A stretch of DNA of 23,527 bases from positions 1 through 23,527 of the forward strand of contig CAYJIL010000031.1 in the NCBI GenBank assembly GCA_964370235.1, written 5' to 3'. The DNA is from CAYJIL01 sp964370235. Lineage in GTDB: Bacteria; Bacteroidota; Bacteroidia; Bacteroidales; Rikenellaceae. The notes beneath the pieces were generated by a model. That model was not told the DNA's origin and did no database searches. It saw only the letters and a program-made list of their open reading frames with translations. This document shows, one piece after another, positions 1-7,326 of the stretch. The position numbers and the translations under genes were made by a program. How positions within the stretch are numbered: the stretch's first letter is position 1; the number at the start of each line of letters is the position of its first letter.

Positions 1-30
1 TTTGTTTGGCGAGATAGAGATAGCAAAGTC

Positions 31-540
31 TTAGAACTTATATGCAACACCAACGTTTAGTAGAGATAGGCCAGTTCCAATCTCGGCTGCAATACCAAAA
101 TTGTCGCTTAGATAGTAGCGTGCACCAATATAAAGATCTGCCACAAATTCGTTAGCCGAAACTTTGCCTGCATCTGTCTTTGTAGTAACGCCCTCAACAC
201 CTAGTGTTACGCCTCCAAATAGGTCTAGGTTGCTCACAGCTGTGTAGTGGTATGCACCTCTTACACCAATCATCGAGTTCGAAATGCGGTTGTCAAATGA
301 TTGACCATTAGCCACTACTTTGTAGTTCTCCCAACCATAACCTACAACAGCACCAACACCAATTTTAGATACTGTGCTAATATCATAAACACCTCTCTCG
401 TAGCTAAAGTAAACTGGTAGACCAACCGAGTCACCAAAACCTAGCGATACTCCAGCAACATTATCACCACTCTCAAAAGTGTGTGCCGAAAGTGTCGTTG
501 CAGTAGCAAGTGCTACAATCGAAAATAAAAACTTTTTCAT
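31..540 (-). CDS. Small outer-membrane beta-barrel protein
   Basis: A 169-residue secreted protein. Residues 1-19 form a Sec signal peptide (MKK, then a hydrophobic stretch ending LSA) with likely cleavage after Ala19. The mature part alternates short amphipathic strands rich in Gly, Tyr and Val and ends in GVAYKF; a C-terminal aromatic residue is the usual signal for insertion by the BAM complex. The size (about 150 mature residues) fits an eight-stranded barrel of the OmpW/OmpX or porin-like type. That it sits in the outer membrane is an inference from these traits; no ligand or function can be read. It is the last gene of the minus-strand series and is separated from the lipoprotein gene upstream by 45 nt that include a promoter-like box, so it may be transcribed alone. 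Confidence 0.8.
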   Translation of the reverse strand: MKKFLFSIVALATATTLSAHTFESGDNVAGVSLGFGDSVGLPVYFSYERGVYDISTVSKIGVGAVVGYGWENYKVVANGQSFDNRISNSMIGVRGAYHYTAVSNLDLFGGVTLGVEGVTTKTDAGKVSANEFVADLYIGARYYLSDNFGIAAEIGTGLSLLNVGVAYKF

Positions 541-565
541 AATCCTTCTTTTTAAATATATAAAA

Positions 566-573
566 CAAATATA
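566..573 (-). promoter_or_regulatory. Putative -7 box for the beta-barrel gene
   Basis: On the minus strand this reads TATATTTG, a match to the Bacteroidota -7 consensus TAnnTTTG, 25 nt upstream of the start codon at 540. No TTG-like -33 element lies 18-21 nt further upstream, so the match is partial. In an AT-rich spacer it could be chance. Confidence 0.35.
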
Positions 574-585
574 GTTTTGTAAATG

Positions 586-978
586 TTATTTGGTTAGGCC
601 AATATCTACTAACCATTTGTCGTCTACCGACACAAGGCTTACCTCTTCGGTCTCGACAGTGCCTTTGCTTGTTGTGCACTCAACTACTACCTCGCAAGTA
701 GTACCATCGTCTGATATGTTCTCGCTCACAACTTTGTAGTCTGTATATTCGCCTCTTTTTGCCTTTTCCTCTTCGATAATATCGCCCTTTTCGTTGAACA
801 TAGCAAGTAGCGACTCCTTTTGCTCTGGTGTGGCATTCGAAATATCTAGTAGCTCTTGGTACTTGCCAGCCTCTACTAGTTTTATGCTCTCAAGAGCAAC
901 ATCGCTAGGTGTTTGGCTTGTGCATGCAACCATTAAAAGTGCAAAAAATGCAAATAATAGACTCTTTAATTTTTTCAT
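586..978 (-). CDS. DUF4878-like small lipoprotein
   Basis: A 130-residue predicted lipoprotein. The signal peptide (MKKLKSLLFAFFALLMVAC) has a lipobox ending V-A-C with the lipidated Cys at residue 19, so the protein should be anchored in an envelope membrane. The mature part starts with a helix (SDVALESIKLVEAGKYQELLD) and continues with beta strands, the layout of the NTF2-like DUF4878 lipoproteins common in Bacteroidales; their role is not known. I chose the ATG at 978, not the in-frame TTG two codons upstream at 984, because the signal peptide begins naturally at MKK. The gene has its own candidate promoter and a structured leader upstream. The family assignment is from overall pattern and is moderate. 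Confidence 0.75.
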   Translation of the reverse strand: MKKLKSLLFAFFALLMVACTSQTPSDVALESIKLVEAGKYQELLDISNATPEQKESLLAMFNEKGDIIEEEKAKRGEYTDYKVVSENISDDGTTCEVVVECTTSKGTVETEEVSLVSVDDKWLVDIGLTK

Positions 979-993
979 AATCAATAATCTTAA

Positions 994-1031
994 GCTGCCT
1001 ACCCCCCACGGAGTGGGGTTTATAGGGCAGC
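994..1031. terminator. Nested hairpin between M81 gene and lipoprotein gene
   Basis: Two nested inverted repeats: outer GCTGCC (994-999) with GGCAGC (1026-1031), inner CCCCAC (1004-1009) with GTGGGG (1013-1018) around a GGA loop, with an asymmetric internal loop between them. It lies downstream of the M81 stop codon and upstream of the lipoprotein start, both on the minus strand. Neither strand has a good U-tract after the stem, so a rho-independent terminator is possible but weak. It could instead be a leader structure of the lipoprotein mRNA. Confidence 0.45.
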
Positions 1032-1059
1032 AAATTTAATATTTTATATATAAAAACAA
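1031..1059 (-). promoter_or_regulatory. Putative Bacteroidota promoter for the lipoprotein gene
   Basis: On the minus strand TTG (1059-1057) is followed after 18 nt by TAAATTTG (1038-1031), matching the -33/-7 consensus of the Bacteroidota primary sigma factor with slightly short spacing. It sits 53 nt upstream of the lipoprotein start. Transcription starting a few bases downstream of the box would run into the nested hairpin, so that structure would fall at the very 5' end of the mRNA. Confidence 0.5.
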
Positions 1060-1073
1060 TAATCTTTTATAAA

Positions 1074-2618
1074 TTATGGCACAAATACCACCTCTAGTGC
1101 AGGGTCTGCCATATCCTTATCTAGCGGATAGATTGGGCGCTTTAGTCTCTTATATGGTAGTGACTCTAGCTCTTGGTCTACACCACCACGTGTATGTGCC
1201 ATCATCCAGTCGCCACGCATTTCATATAGCTCTTCGGTTAGGTAACCTAGCTTAACTACAATAATATCGGCATCACGTGGGTTAAGCCCTAGTTTGTCAA
1301 AATCGCTTTCGTAGTGGTATGGTTTTCTCGATTCTGTTACAATTACCTGCATAGAGCCAACATTAACAACTACTTGCGCGTTTTTGCCATCGTCTAAAAT
1401 CTTCTCGACCTTGCCCTTTAGGCGAACAGGGCCTTGGTATCTGTCGTCAACCATTGCACCAACATTAGCATCTACTGTGCCTCCTTCGCCCACTTTCTTT
1501 GCTTGAGCAATAAGCTCTGGGCCTGGGATAGACGCATATACTAGTCGTTTGCCATTTTTGTTTTTAAACTCTTTGCGCTCTAGTAGCCTAGCAAGTGTCC
1601 ACGACACATCGCCTGCGCCACCTGCTGTTGGGTTATCGCCCATATCGCTAACCATATAAGGCTTTTTGTTGCTCTTTAGAGCCTCGCCAAGCACTACATC
1701 TAGCTTGTCGGTTGGTGCAACAAACTCAAACTCGTCACGAATATCCCAAAATTTTTGTGCAAGCGATTTTGCTCCAGCCTCTACTTGAGCCTTGTCGTCG
1801 CCCGTAACCATAACAACACCGTGGTTGCGTGGCTCGTCTGCCCATGGATACGACATCCATATTGCAGCATCAATAACGCCCTCTTGTGCCTCGATAGGTA
1901 CAATTGCTGCGTATAGACCTTTGCCTGGCTCAACACGAGTAGATGTTTTTTCGCCCGGTAATAGAATTGGAACTTCAACCCATGCTTTGTACTTAGGCTT
2001 ACCTTTGCCGCTCTCTAGTCTCTCTAGTAGGTTTTTGAGTGCACGCTCTCTCGATATATATCTATCTTCGTGTGGCGACATGCGGTACGATGTAATTAGG
2101 TCGGTGCTTTGTGCAAGACGTGGCGACACACAACCGTGTGGGTCCATCGATGTAGATATAATTACATCCTCACCCACTAGCTCTCGTATCTTTGTAATGT
2201 AGTCACCCTCGGGGTCGTCTAGCCCCTGAACGCTCATTGCTCCGTGAATATCTAAAAATACACCATCATAAGGCATACCTGCCTTTAGCATGCGTAGCGA
2301 GCGATTAAGCAGCGAATCATAAGCCGCTCTTTCGACAATACCACCCGGAGTTGTCCACGCCATAATGGTTGGCTCCCAGTCTGCACGAGCGGCAAGAGTA
2401 GTGTCGCTATCAAAGAAAGGGTATGACTCGATAATCTCGTTACCGTACCTAATGCGGAACATATCCAGCGTAGTTACAGCAGGCGAGAATGTGCTACACT
2501 CAACACCCACACCAACAATAGCCACTCTTGGTAGCTCCTTTTGGCTTGCATCACAACTCACACTACCTGCTGCTATTGCTACAAGTAGAAGAGTCTTTAC
2601 TTTTGTTAGTAGTTTCAT
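1074..2618 (-). CDS. M81 family (MlrC-like) metallopeptidase, predicted lipoprotein
   Basis: A 514-residue member of peptidase family M81, named after MlrC, the last enzyme of microcystin degradation. The signal peptide ends SVSC with lipobox Cys22, so the enzyme is predicted to be exported and lipid-anchored. The M81 N-terminal domain begins at RVAIVGVGVECSTFSP (31-46). Likely metal-site motifs are DIHGA (123-127), SMDPHG (157-162) and YRMSPHED (178-185); the C-terminal domain carries DMGDNPTAGGAGD (325-337). Most M81 members have unknown natural substrates and nothing here points to cyanotoxins. The gene starts 12 nt after fcl, so it is probably co-transcribed with the GDP-fucose genes. Other possibilities are an amidohydrolase acting on peptides or on cell-wall or sugar-linked amides. 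Confidence 0.85.
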   Translation of the reverse strand: MKLLTKVKTLLLVAIAAGSVSCDASQKELPRVAIVGVGVECSTFSPAVTTLDMFRIRYGNEIIESYPFFDSDTTLAARADWEPTIMAWTTPGGIVERAAYDSLLNRSLRMLKAGMPYDGVFLDIHGAMSVQGLDDPEGDYITKIRELVGEDVIISTSMDPHGCVSPRLAQSTDLITSYRMSPHEDRYISRERALKNLLERLESGKGKPKYKAWVEVPILLPGEKTSTRVEPGKGLYAAIVPIEAQEGVIDAAIWMSYPWADEPRNHGVVMVTGDDKAQVEAGAKSLAQKFWDIRDEFEFVAPTDKLDVVLGEALKSNKKPYMVSDMGDNPTAGGAGDVSWTLARLLERKEFKNKNGKRLVYASIPGPELIAQAKKVGEGGTVDANVGAMVDDRYQGPVRLKGKVEKILDDGKNAQVVVNVGSMQVIVTESRKPYHYESDFDKLGLNPRDADIIVVKLGYLTEELYEMRGDWMMAHTRGGVDQELESLPYKRLKRPIYPLDKDMADPALEVVFVP

Positions 2619-2630
2619 AATTTATTTGTA

Positions 2631-3566
2631 TTAGTTATTCTCTATTTCTAAAAATTCTTGGTAGGTTTTCTCTATTCCATCGATCAGTTCAATGTTTGGT
2701 CGCCACCCCATATTATATAGTTTGGTAGAGTCCATTAGCTTGCGTGGAGTGCCATCGGGTTTGGTACTATCCCACACAATTTCGCCCCCAAAACCTGTTA
2801 CTTGTTTAATTTTTTGTGCTAGCTCCTTTATGGTAACTTCGCTTTGTGAACCAACATTCACGTGCCCATAGTCGCTGTAATTCTCCATTACAAAGATGGT
2901 AGCAGCTGCCATGTCGTCGCAGTGCAAAAACTCACGAAACGGTGACCCAGTGCCCCATAGCGTTACGTGGCTATCGCCTTGTATTTTGGCTTGATGAAAC
3001 TTGCGTATCATTGCCGGAAGCACATGCGAGGTAAACAAATCGTAATTATCGCCCGTGCCATATAGGTTGGTGGGCATAACACTCACAAAATCACAGCCAT
3101 ATTGCTTGCGATAGTAGTCGCACATCTTAATGCCTGCAATTTTTGCTATTGCATATGCCTCGTTTGTTGGCTCGAGTAGCCCAGTTAGTAGCGCATCTTC
3201 GCTCATTGGCTGGCTCGCTAGCTTGGGGTAGATGCACGAGCTGCCAAGAAACATAAGCTTCTTAACTTTTGCTAAATATGACGAATGTATAACATTTGCC
3301 TCAATCATCATATTCTCATAAAAAAACTGAGCAGGGTAGCTACTGTTTGCCATAATACCACCAACCTTTGCAGCTGCCAAGAACACATAATCGGGTTTGC
3401 TGGCCATCATAAATTCCTCGACCTTTGCTTGGTTTGTGAGATCTAGCTCATCGTGTGTTCTAAGCACAAAGTTTTTGTAGCCACGAGCCCTAAGATTTCG
3501 CAAAATGGCAGAGCCTACCATGCCTCTGTGGCCTGCTATATAAATAGTTGCGTCTTTTTCTATCAT
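2631..3566 (-). CDS. fcl: GDP-L-fucose synthase
   Basis: 311 residues, the usual length. The enzyme is an extended short-chain dehydrogenase that epimerises and reduces GDP-4-keto-6-deoxy-D-mannose to GDP-L-fucose with NADPH in the cytosol. Visible features are the nucleotide-binding loop GHRGMVG (12-18), LAAAKVGGI (63-71), the catalytic serine in LGSSCIYP (Ser109/Ser110) and the catalytic pair Tyr138 and Lys142 in YAIAK. It starts 2 nt after the gmd stop codon, and gmd supplies its substrate, so the two form a translationally tight operon. GDP-fucose feeds capsule and surface glycan or glycoprotein fucosylation in Bacteroidales. No residues look missing. Confidence 0.97.
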   Translation of the reverse strand: MIEKDATIYIAGHRGMVGSAILRNLRARGYKNFVLRTHDELDLTNQAKVEEFMMASKPDYVFLAAAKVGGIMANSSYPAQFFYENMMIEANVIHSSYLAKVKKLMFLGSSCIYPKLASQPMSEDALLTGLLEPTNEAYAIAKIAGIKMCDYYRKQYGCDFVSVMPTNLYGTGDNYDLFTSHVLPAMIRKFHQAKIQGDSHVTLWGTGSPFREFLHCDDMAAATIFVMENYSDYGHVNVGSQSEVTIKELAQKIKQVTGFGGEIVWDSTKPDGTPRKLMDSTKLYNMGWRPNIELIDGIEKTYQEFLEIENN

Positions 3567-3568
3567 GG

Positions 3569-4651
3569 TTATACTCTCTCTGTTTTGCCTTGGTGAAAGT
3601 GTTTAACATAGTGCATATCGTGCTCAACCATAATCTTGACTAGCTGGGGGAACGATGTTTTTGTAGGGTTCCATCCTAGCAGTTTTTTTGCTTTTGATGG
3701 GTTCCCAAGCAATTGTTCCACTTCGGCTGGCCTAAAGTAGTCGGGGTTAACGCTCACTAATACTTTGCCTGTTTTTGTGTCGATTCCCTCTTCGCAAAGC
3801 CCCTCGCCTTGCCATTTTAGCTCGATGCCCACCTCTTTAAAGGCAAGCGTTGTAAACTCCCTAACACTATGGTACTCGCCCGTAGCAATTACAAAATCTT
3901 CGGGTACATCGTGCTGTAACATTAACCACATGCACTCAACATAGTCTTTTGCATAGCCCCAGTCACGCAGAGCGTTTAGGTTACCCAAATATAGCCTATC
4001 TTGATAGCCTTGTGCTATGCGAGCGGCAGCAAGTGTAATCTTGCGAGTAACAAAGGTTTCGCCTCTTCGCTCCGATTCGTGGTTAAATAAAATGCCATTA
4101 ACGGCAAATATGCCATAAGCCTCACGATAGTTTTTGGTAATCCAAAAGGCATATTGCTTTGCTACACCATAGGGCGAACGGGGGTAGAATGGGGTAGTCT
4201 CACTTTGTGGTACCTCTTGCACTAGCCCATATAGCTCCGATGTCGATGCTTGGTATATGCGGCAACTGTGCTCCATGCCCAGAATCCTTACAGCCTCTAA
4301 AAGGCGCAATGTTCCAATGGCGTCGGTATCGGCAGTGTACTCGGGTACATCAAACGATACTTTCACATGTGATTGAGCCGCAAGATTATATATTTCGGTA
4401 GGTTTAATTAGCTGAAGAATACGCACCAAAGAGCTAGAGTCTGTCATATCGCCATAGTGTAGCTTTATGTTAGTCTCAATTTTCATGTCCTTCACTCTTT
4501 GGTCGAGGTATAGGTGTTCGATGCGTGCGGTATTAAACGAAGAGCTACGGCGAATAATGCCATGTACCTCATACCCTTTTTCGAGAAGAAATTCTGCCAA
4601 AAAAGAGCCATCTTGCCCCGTAATACCTGTTATAAGTGCTATTTTTTTCAT
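3569..4651 (-). CDS. gmd: GDP-mannose 4,6-dehydratase
   Basis: 360 residues, full length for the family. It converts GDP-D-mannose to GDP-4-keto-6-deoxy-D-mannose, the first step to GDP-L-fucose, using tightly bound NADP. The Rossmann loop is GITGQDG (9-15). The catalytic residues appear in ASTSELYG (Thr/Ser 137-138 and Glu139) and PYGVAK (Tyr161, Lys165). The segment NHESERRGETFVTRKI is the typical substrate-binding and tetramer region. It is the first gene of gmd-fcl-M81, preceded by a good promoter and by a 9-bp inverted repeat that overlaps it. The terminator of the der transcript lies further upstream, so this is a separate transcription unit. Confidence 0.97.
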   Translation of the reverse strand: MKKIALITGITGQDGSFLAEFLLEKGYEVHGIIRRSSSFNTARIEHLYLDQRVKDMKIETNIKLHYGDMTDSSSLVRILQLIKPTEIYNLAAQSHVKVSFDVPEYTADTDAIGTLRLLEAVRILGMEHSCRIYQASTSELYGLVQEVPQSETTPFYPRSPYGVAKQYAFWITKNYREAYGIFAVNGILFNHESERRGETFVTRKITLAAARIAQGYQDRLYLGNLNALRDWGYAKDYVECMWLMLQHDVPEDFVIATGEYHSVREFTTLAFKEVGIELKWQGEGLCEEGIDTKTGKVLVSVNPDYFRPAEVEQLLGNPSKAKKLLGWNPTKTSFPQLVKIMVEHDMHYVKHFHQGKTERV

Positions 4652-4669
4652 CTATTAATTCTTGTTTTC

Positions 4670-4699
4670 TACCACAAAGTTAAACCATTTTTTGTGGTA
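4670..4699. promoter_or_regulatory. Inverted repeat over the gmd promoter (candidate operator)
   Basis: Perfect 9-bp arms TACCACAAA (4670-4678) and TTTGTGGTA (4691-4699) are separated by 12 nt. The left arm overlaps the gmd -7 box and the right arm fills most of the remaining spacer up to the -33 TTG. The predicted transcription start is beyond the repeat, so the symmetry should act as DNA, as expected for a dimeric regulator, and not as an RNA hairpin. The regulator is not identifiable from this window. Confidence 0.5.
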
Positions 4700-4703
4700 T
4701 CAA
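4675..4703 (-). promoter_or_regulatory. Putative promoter of gmd-fcl-M81
   Basis: On the minus strand TTG (4703-4701), an 18-nt spacer and TAACTTTG (4682-4675) match the Bacteroidota -33/-7 consensus. The -7 box lies 23 nt upstream of the gmd start, a normal distance for a short leader. It follows the der terminator in the correct order. Confidence 0.6.
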
Positions 4704-4805
4704 TATTTTATAGCGGTAAATAAGTAATATTTTTATAAGTGTCTGAGTAAATTTTGAATCCAATTTAAGCATGCCAAAACTACTCCTACACACCTAGTCA
4801 TTAAC

Positions 4806-4846
4806 AAAACAAGGCTGCCCCAAATAATATGGAACAGCCTTGTTTT
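4806..4846 (-). terminator. Intrinsic terminator after der
   Basis: Perfect 12-bp stem AAAACAAGGCTG (4806-4817) with CAGCCTTGTTTT (4835-4846) and a 17-nt loop. Read on the minus strand it begins 20 nt after the der stop codon and its 3' arm runs into TTTTGTTAAT. The A/T-flanked symmetry means it could also stop transcription on the plus strand, but no plus-strand gene reads into it. Confidence 0.85.
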
Positions 4847-4865
4847 ACTTTTGCTAGAAATATTA

Positions 4866-6182
4866 CTACTTCTGGCGGAAATATATCTGCATTGGAACAC
4901 CATCAAAGCTCCATTTTGCACGAATCTTATTCTCTAGGAAACGGCGATATGGGTCTTTAATATATTGTGGTAGGTTCACAAAGAACGCAAACGATGGAGT
5001 AGGCGAAGGTAGCTGTGTTGCATACTTAATCCTAATGTACTTACCCTTAATTGCTGGTGGTGGGAAGTTCTCGATAAATGGCAAAATATACTCGTTTAGC
5101 TGCGAAGTAGTGATACGGCGCTTGCGGTTCTCATATACCTGCATAGCCATTGTCATAACATCGAATATACGCTGCTTCTCGGTTACCGAAGTAAAGACGA
5201 TAGGTACATCGTTGAACGGAGCTAGCTTTTTCTTTAGTAGCTCGGTGTACTCTTTCATGGTATTGGTGCTCTTTTCCTTTACCAAATCCCACTTGTTTAC
5301 AACAATTACACAACCCTTTTTGTTGCGAACAACAAGCTGGAAGATACTCATATCTTGTGACTCGATACCCTGCGATGCATCTAGCATTAGAATACACACA
5401 TCACTCTGCTCAATTGAGCGAATAGAGCGCATAACCGAATAGAACTCTAGGTCTTCGTTTACCTTGCCCTTTTTGCGCAAACCAGCAGTGTCGATTATAT
5501 AGAAATCGAAACCAAATTTATTATATCTAGTGTTGATTGAGTCACGTGTTGTACCTGCAATTGGGGTAACAATGTTGCGCTCATCGCCAAGAAGAGCGTT
5601 TGTAAGAGACGATTTACCAACATTTGGACGACCAATGATTGTTAACTTTGGAATATCCTCCATGTTGTCATCTTCGCCCTCAACCTCTTCTGGTAGAGCC
5701 TCATAAATAGCATCCATTAGCTCACCCGTACCACTACCGCTCATTGCGCAAATAGAGATAGGGTCACCTATACCCAAACCATAGAACTCGGCAGTTCCGT
5801 ACATTCTATCGTTGTTATCAACCTTGTTTACAGCAAGAATAACTGGCTTGCCTGCACGACGCATGATGTTAGCCATTGTCAAGTCAAGGTCTGTAATACC
5901 AGTTGTTACCTCTGTCATAAAGAGCACAACATCGGCCTCGTCAATAGCAAGTGATACTTGCCTGCGAATCTCACCCTCAAACACATCGTCCGAGCCAGTG
6001 ATATAACCACCAGTATCGATTACCGTAAATTCTCGTCCTCTCCAGTCTGTTGTACCATAGTGGCGATCACGAGTTGTACCTGCGGTATCATCTACAATTG
6101 CTTGACGCATGCCTATTAGGCGATTAAAAAGTGTACTCTTACCTACATTGGGTCGCCCTACTATTGCTACTATACTCTTCAT
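4866..6182 (-). CDS. der: Ribosome-assembly GTPase Der (EngA)
   Basis: 438 residues with the tandem G domains that define this family. The first G domain has the P-loop GRPNVGKS (9-16), DTGG (56-59) and NKVD (119-122). The second has GRPNVGKS (184-191), DTAG (231-234) and NKWD (296-299). A KH-like domain occupies about 355-438. Der is an essential GTPase acting in late assembly of the 50S ribosomal subunit. It follows rluD, another 50S rRNA-acting gene, by 74 nt; a -7-like box in the gap suggests its own promoter in addition to readthrough. A strong terminator follows it. All G motifs are intact. Confidence 0.98.
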   Translation of the reverse strand: MKSIVAIVGRPNVGKSTLFNRLIGMRQAIVDDTAGTTRDRHYGTTDWRGREFTVIDTGGYITGSDDVFEGEIRRQVSLAIDEADVVLFMTEVTTGITDLDLTMANIMRRAGKPVILAVNKVDNNDRMYGTAEFYGLGIGDPISICAMSGSGTGELMDAIYEALPEEVEGEDDNMEDIPKLTIIGRPNVGKSSLTNALLGDERNIVTPIAGTTRDSINTRYNKFGFDFYIIDTAGLRKKGKVNEDLEFYSVMRSIRSIEQSDVCILMLDASQGIESQDMSIFQLVVRNKKGCVIVVNKWDLVKEKSTNTMKEYTELLKKKLAPFNDVPIVFTSVTEKQRIFDVMTMAMQVYENRKRRITTSQLNEYILPFIENFPPPAIKGKYIRIKYATQLPSPTPSFAFFVNLPQYIKDPYRRFLENKIRAKWSFDGVPMQIYFRQK

Positions 6183-6222
6183 ATTCAGTTTATTTTCTCA
6201 AAAATATCATATTTCTCTGGTG

Positions 6223-6230
6223 CAAAGGTA
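6223..6230 (-). promoter_or_regulatory. Putative -7 box of der
   Basis: Minus strand TACCTTTG matches TAnnTTTG and lies 41 nt upstream of the der start codon. A TTG at the -33 position is not evident, so the promoter call rests on the -7 box alone. The leader also holds the short palindrome AAATATcATATTT at 6202-6214. Confidence 0.4.
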
Positions 6231-6256
6231 GTTATTTTATTACTAACTTCCTATCT

Positions 6257-7321
6257 TTACTCCTCATTATTACGTTTCTCAACGTAGGTGTGCCACTTTT
6301 CGATCACCTGCTGCATGTCATCGGGTAGTGGGCTTTCAAATATCATGCGCTCCTTTGTCTTGGGGTGTATAAAGCCCAAAGTGCGTGCATGAAGTGCTTG
6401 GCGAGGCAAAATCTCAAAGCAGTTGTTAATAAATTGCTTGTACTTTGTGAAGGTTGTTCCTCTCAAAATTTGGTCGCCTCCATATCTTTCGTCGTTAAAC
6501 AGAGGGTGACCCTTCCAGCGCATGTGTGCACGAATTTGGTGTGTACGACCCGTCTCTAGCTTACACTCAATTAGCGATATGTAACCAAATCTCTCTAGTG
6601 TGCGGTAGTGTGTAACGGCGTGTTTTCCCTCGCTACCATCTTCAAACACCTTCATTTGCAGACGATCTTTTACACTACGGCCAATGTGGCCAATGATAGT
6701 GCCCTCGTTCTCCTCCATATCGCCCCACACGAGTGCGTTGTAAATGCGGTCGATTGAGTGGTCAAAGAACTGACGTGCAAGGTGAGCGTGCGAGTATTCG
6801 TTCTTTGCAATTACTAGCAAACCCGATGTGTTTTTGTCGATGCGGTGAACTAGCCCTGCCCTCATATCGCCACTCTGGAAAAGCGGAAGATCCTTTAGAT
6901 GGTAGGTCAAAGCATTGACTAGTGTGCCCGAATAGTTACCGTGACCGGGGTGCACAACCATTCCGGGTGCTTTATTAATTACCATCAAGTCATCATCCTC
7001 ATAAACAATATCTAACGGAAGGTCTTGTGGTATAATCTCTAGGTTCATAACCGGGTATGGCATTACTAGCGAGATCTTATCTAGCGGCTTAATTTTGTAG
7101 CTAGACTTAACTGCCACACCATTTACCAAAATACCACCCGAATCGGCAGCATTCTGTATTCTATTGCGAGATGCACCCTCAATGCGATTAGTCAAAAACT
7201 TATCGACACGCACCATGCTCTGCCCCTTGTCTACGGTGACAGCAAAATGCTCGTACATCTCATCTTCGCCAGCGGTTTCAATATCTGTTACCTCTAGCTC
7301 TTTTTCATCTATATCTAACAT
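6257..7321 (-). CDS. rluD: RluD-family 23S rRNA pseudouridine synthase
   Basis: 354 residues. An N-terminal S4 RNA-binding domain (about 37-95, VRVDKFLTNRIEGASRNRIQ) is followed by the RluA/RluD catalytic domain. The signature HRIDKNTSGLLVIAKN contains the catalytic aspartate Asp162, which attacks the target uridine; GRTHQIRAHM is the second conserved block. The best-known member modifies helix 69 of 23S rRNA (positions 1911, 1915 and 1917 in E. coli numbering); RluA or RluC specificity cannot be excluded by eye, but the S4 domain and length favour RluD. The first 30 residues are an acidic extension not typical of E. coli RluD. It starts 5 nt after the PASTA gene, so it is in the same operon. 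Confidence 0.93.
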   Translation of the reverse strand: MLDIDEKELEVTDIETAGEDEMYEHFAVTVDKGQSMVRVDKFLTNRIEGASRNRIQNAADSGGILVNGVAVKSSYKIKPLDKISLVMPYPVMNLEIIPQDLPLDIVYEDDDLMVINKAPGMVVHPGHGNYSGTLVNALTYHLKDLPLFQSGDMRAGLVHRIDKNTSGLLVIAKNEYSHAHLARQFFDHSIDRIYNALVWGDMEENEGTIIGHIGRSVKDRLQMKVFEDGSEGKHAVTHYRTLERFGYISLIECKLETGRTHQIRAHMRWKGHPLFNDERYGGDQILRGTTFTKYKQFINNCFEILPRQALHARTLGFIHPKTKERMIFESPLPDDMQQVIEKWHTYVEKRNNEE

Positions 7322-7326
7322 CCTTT

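Noticed and set aside
4775..4782. Second TAnnTTTG-like box (TAGTTTTG, minus strand) between der and gmd
   Set aside because: No -33 element at suitable spacing, and the box at 4675-4682 is nearer the gene and better formed.
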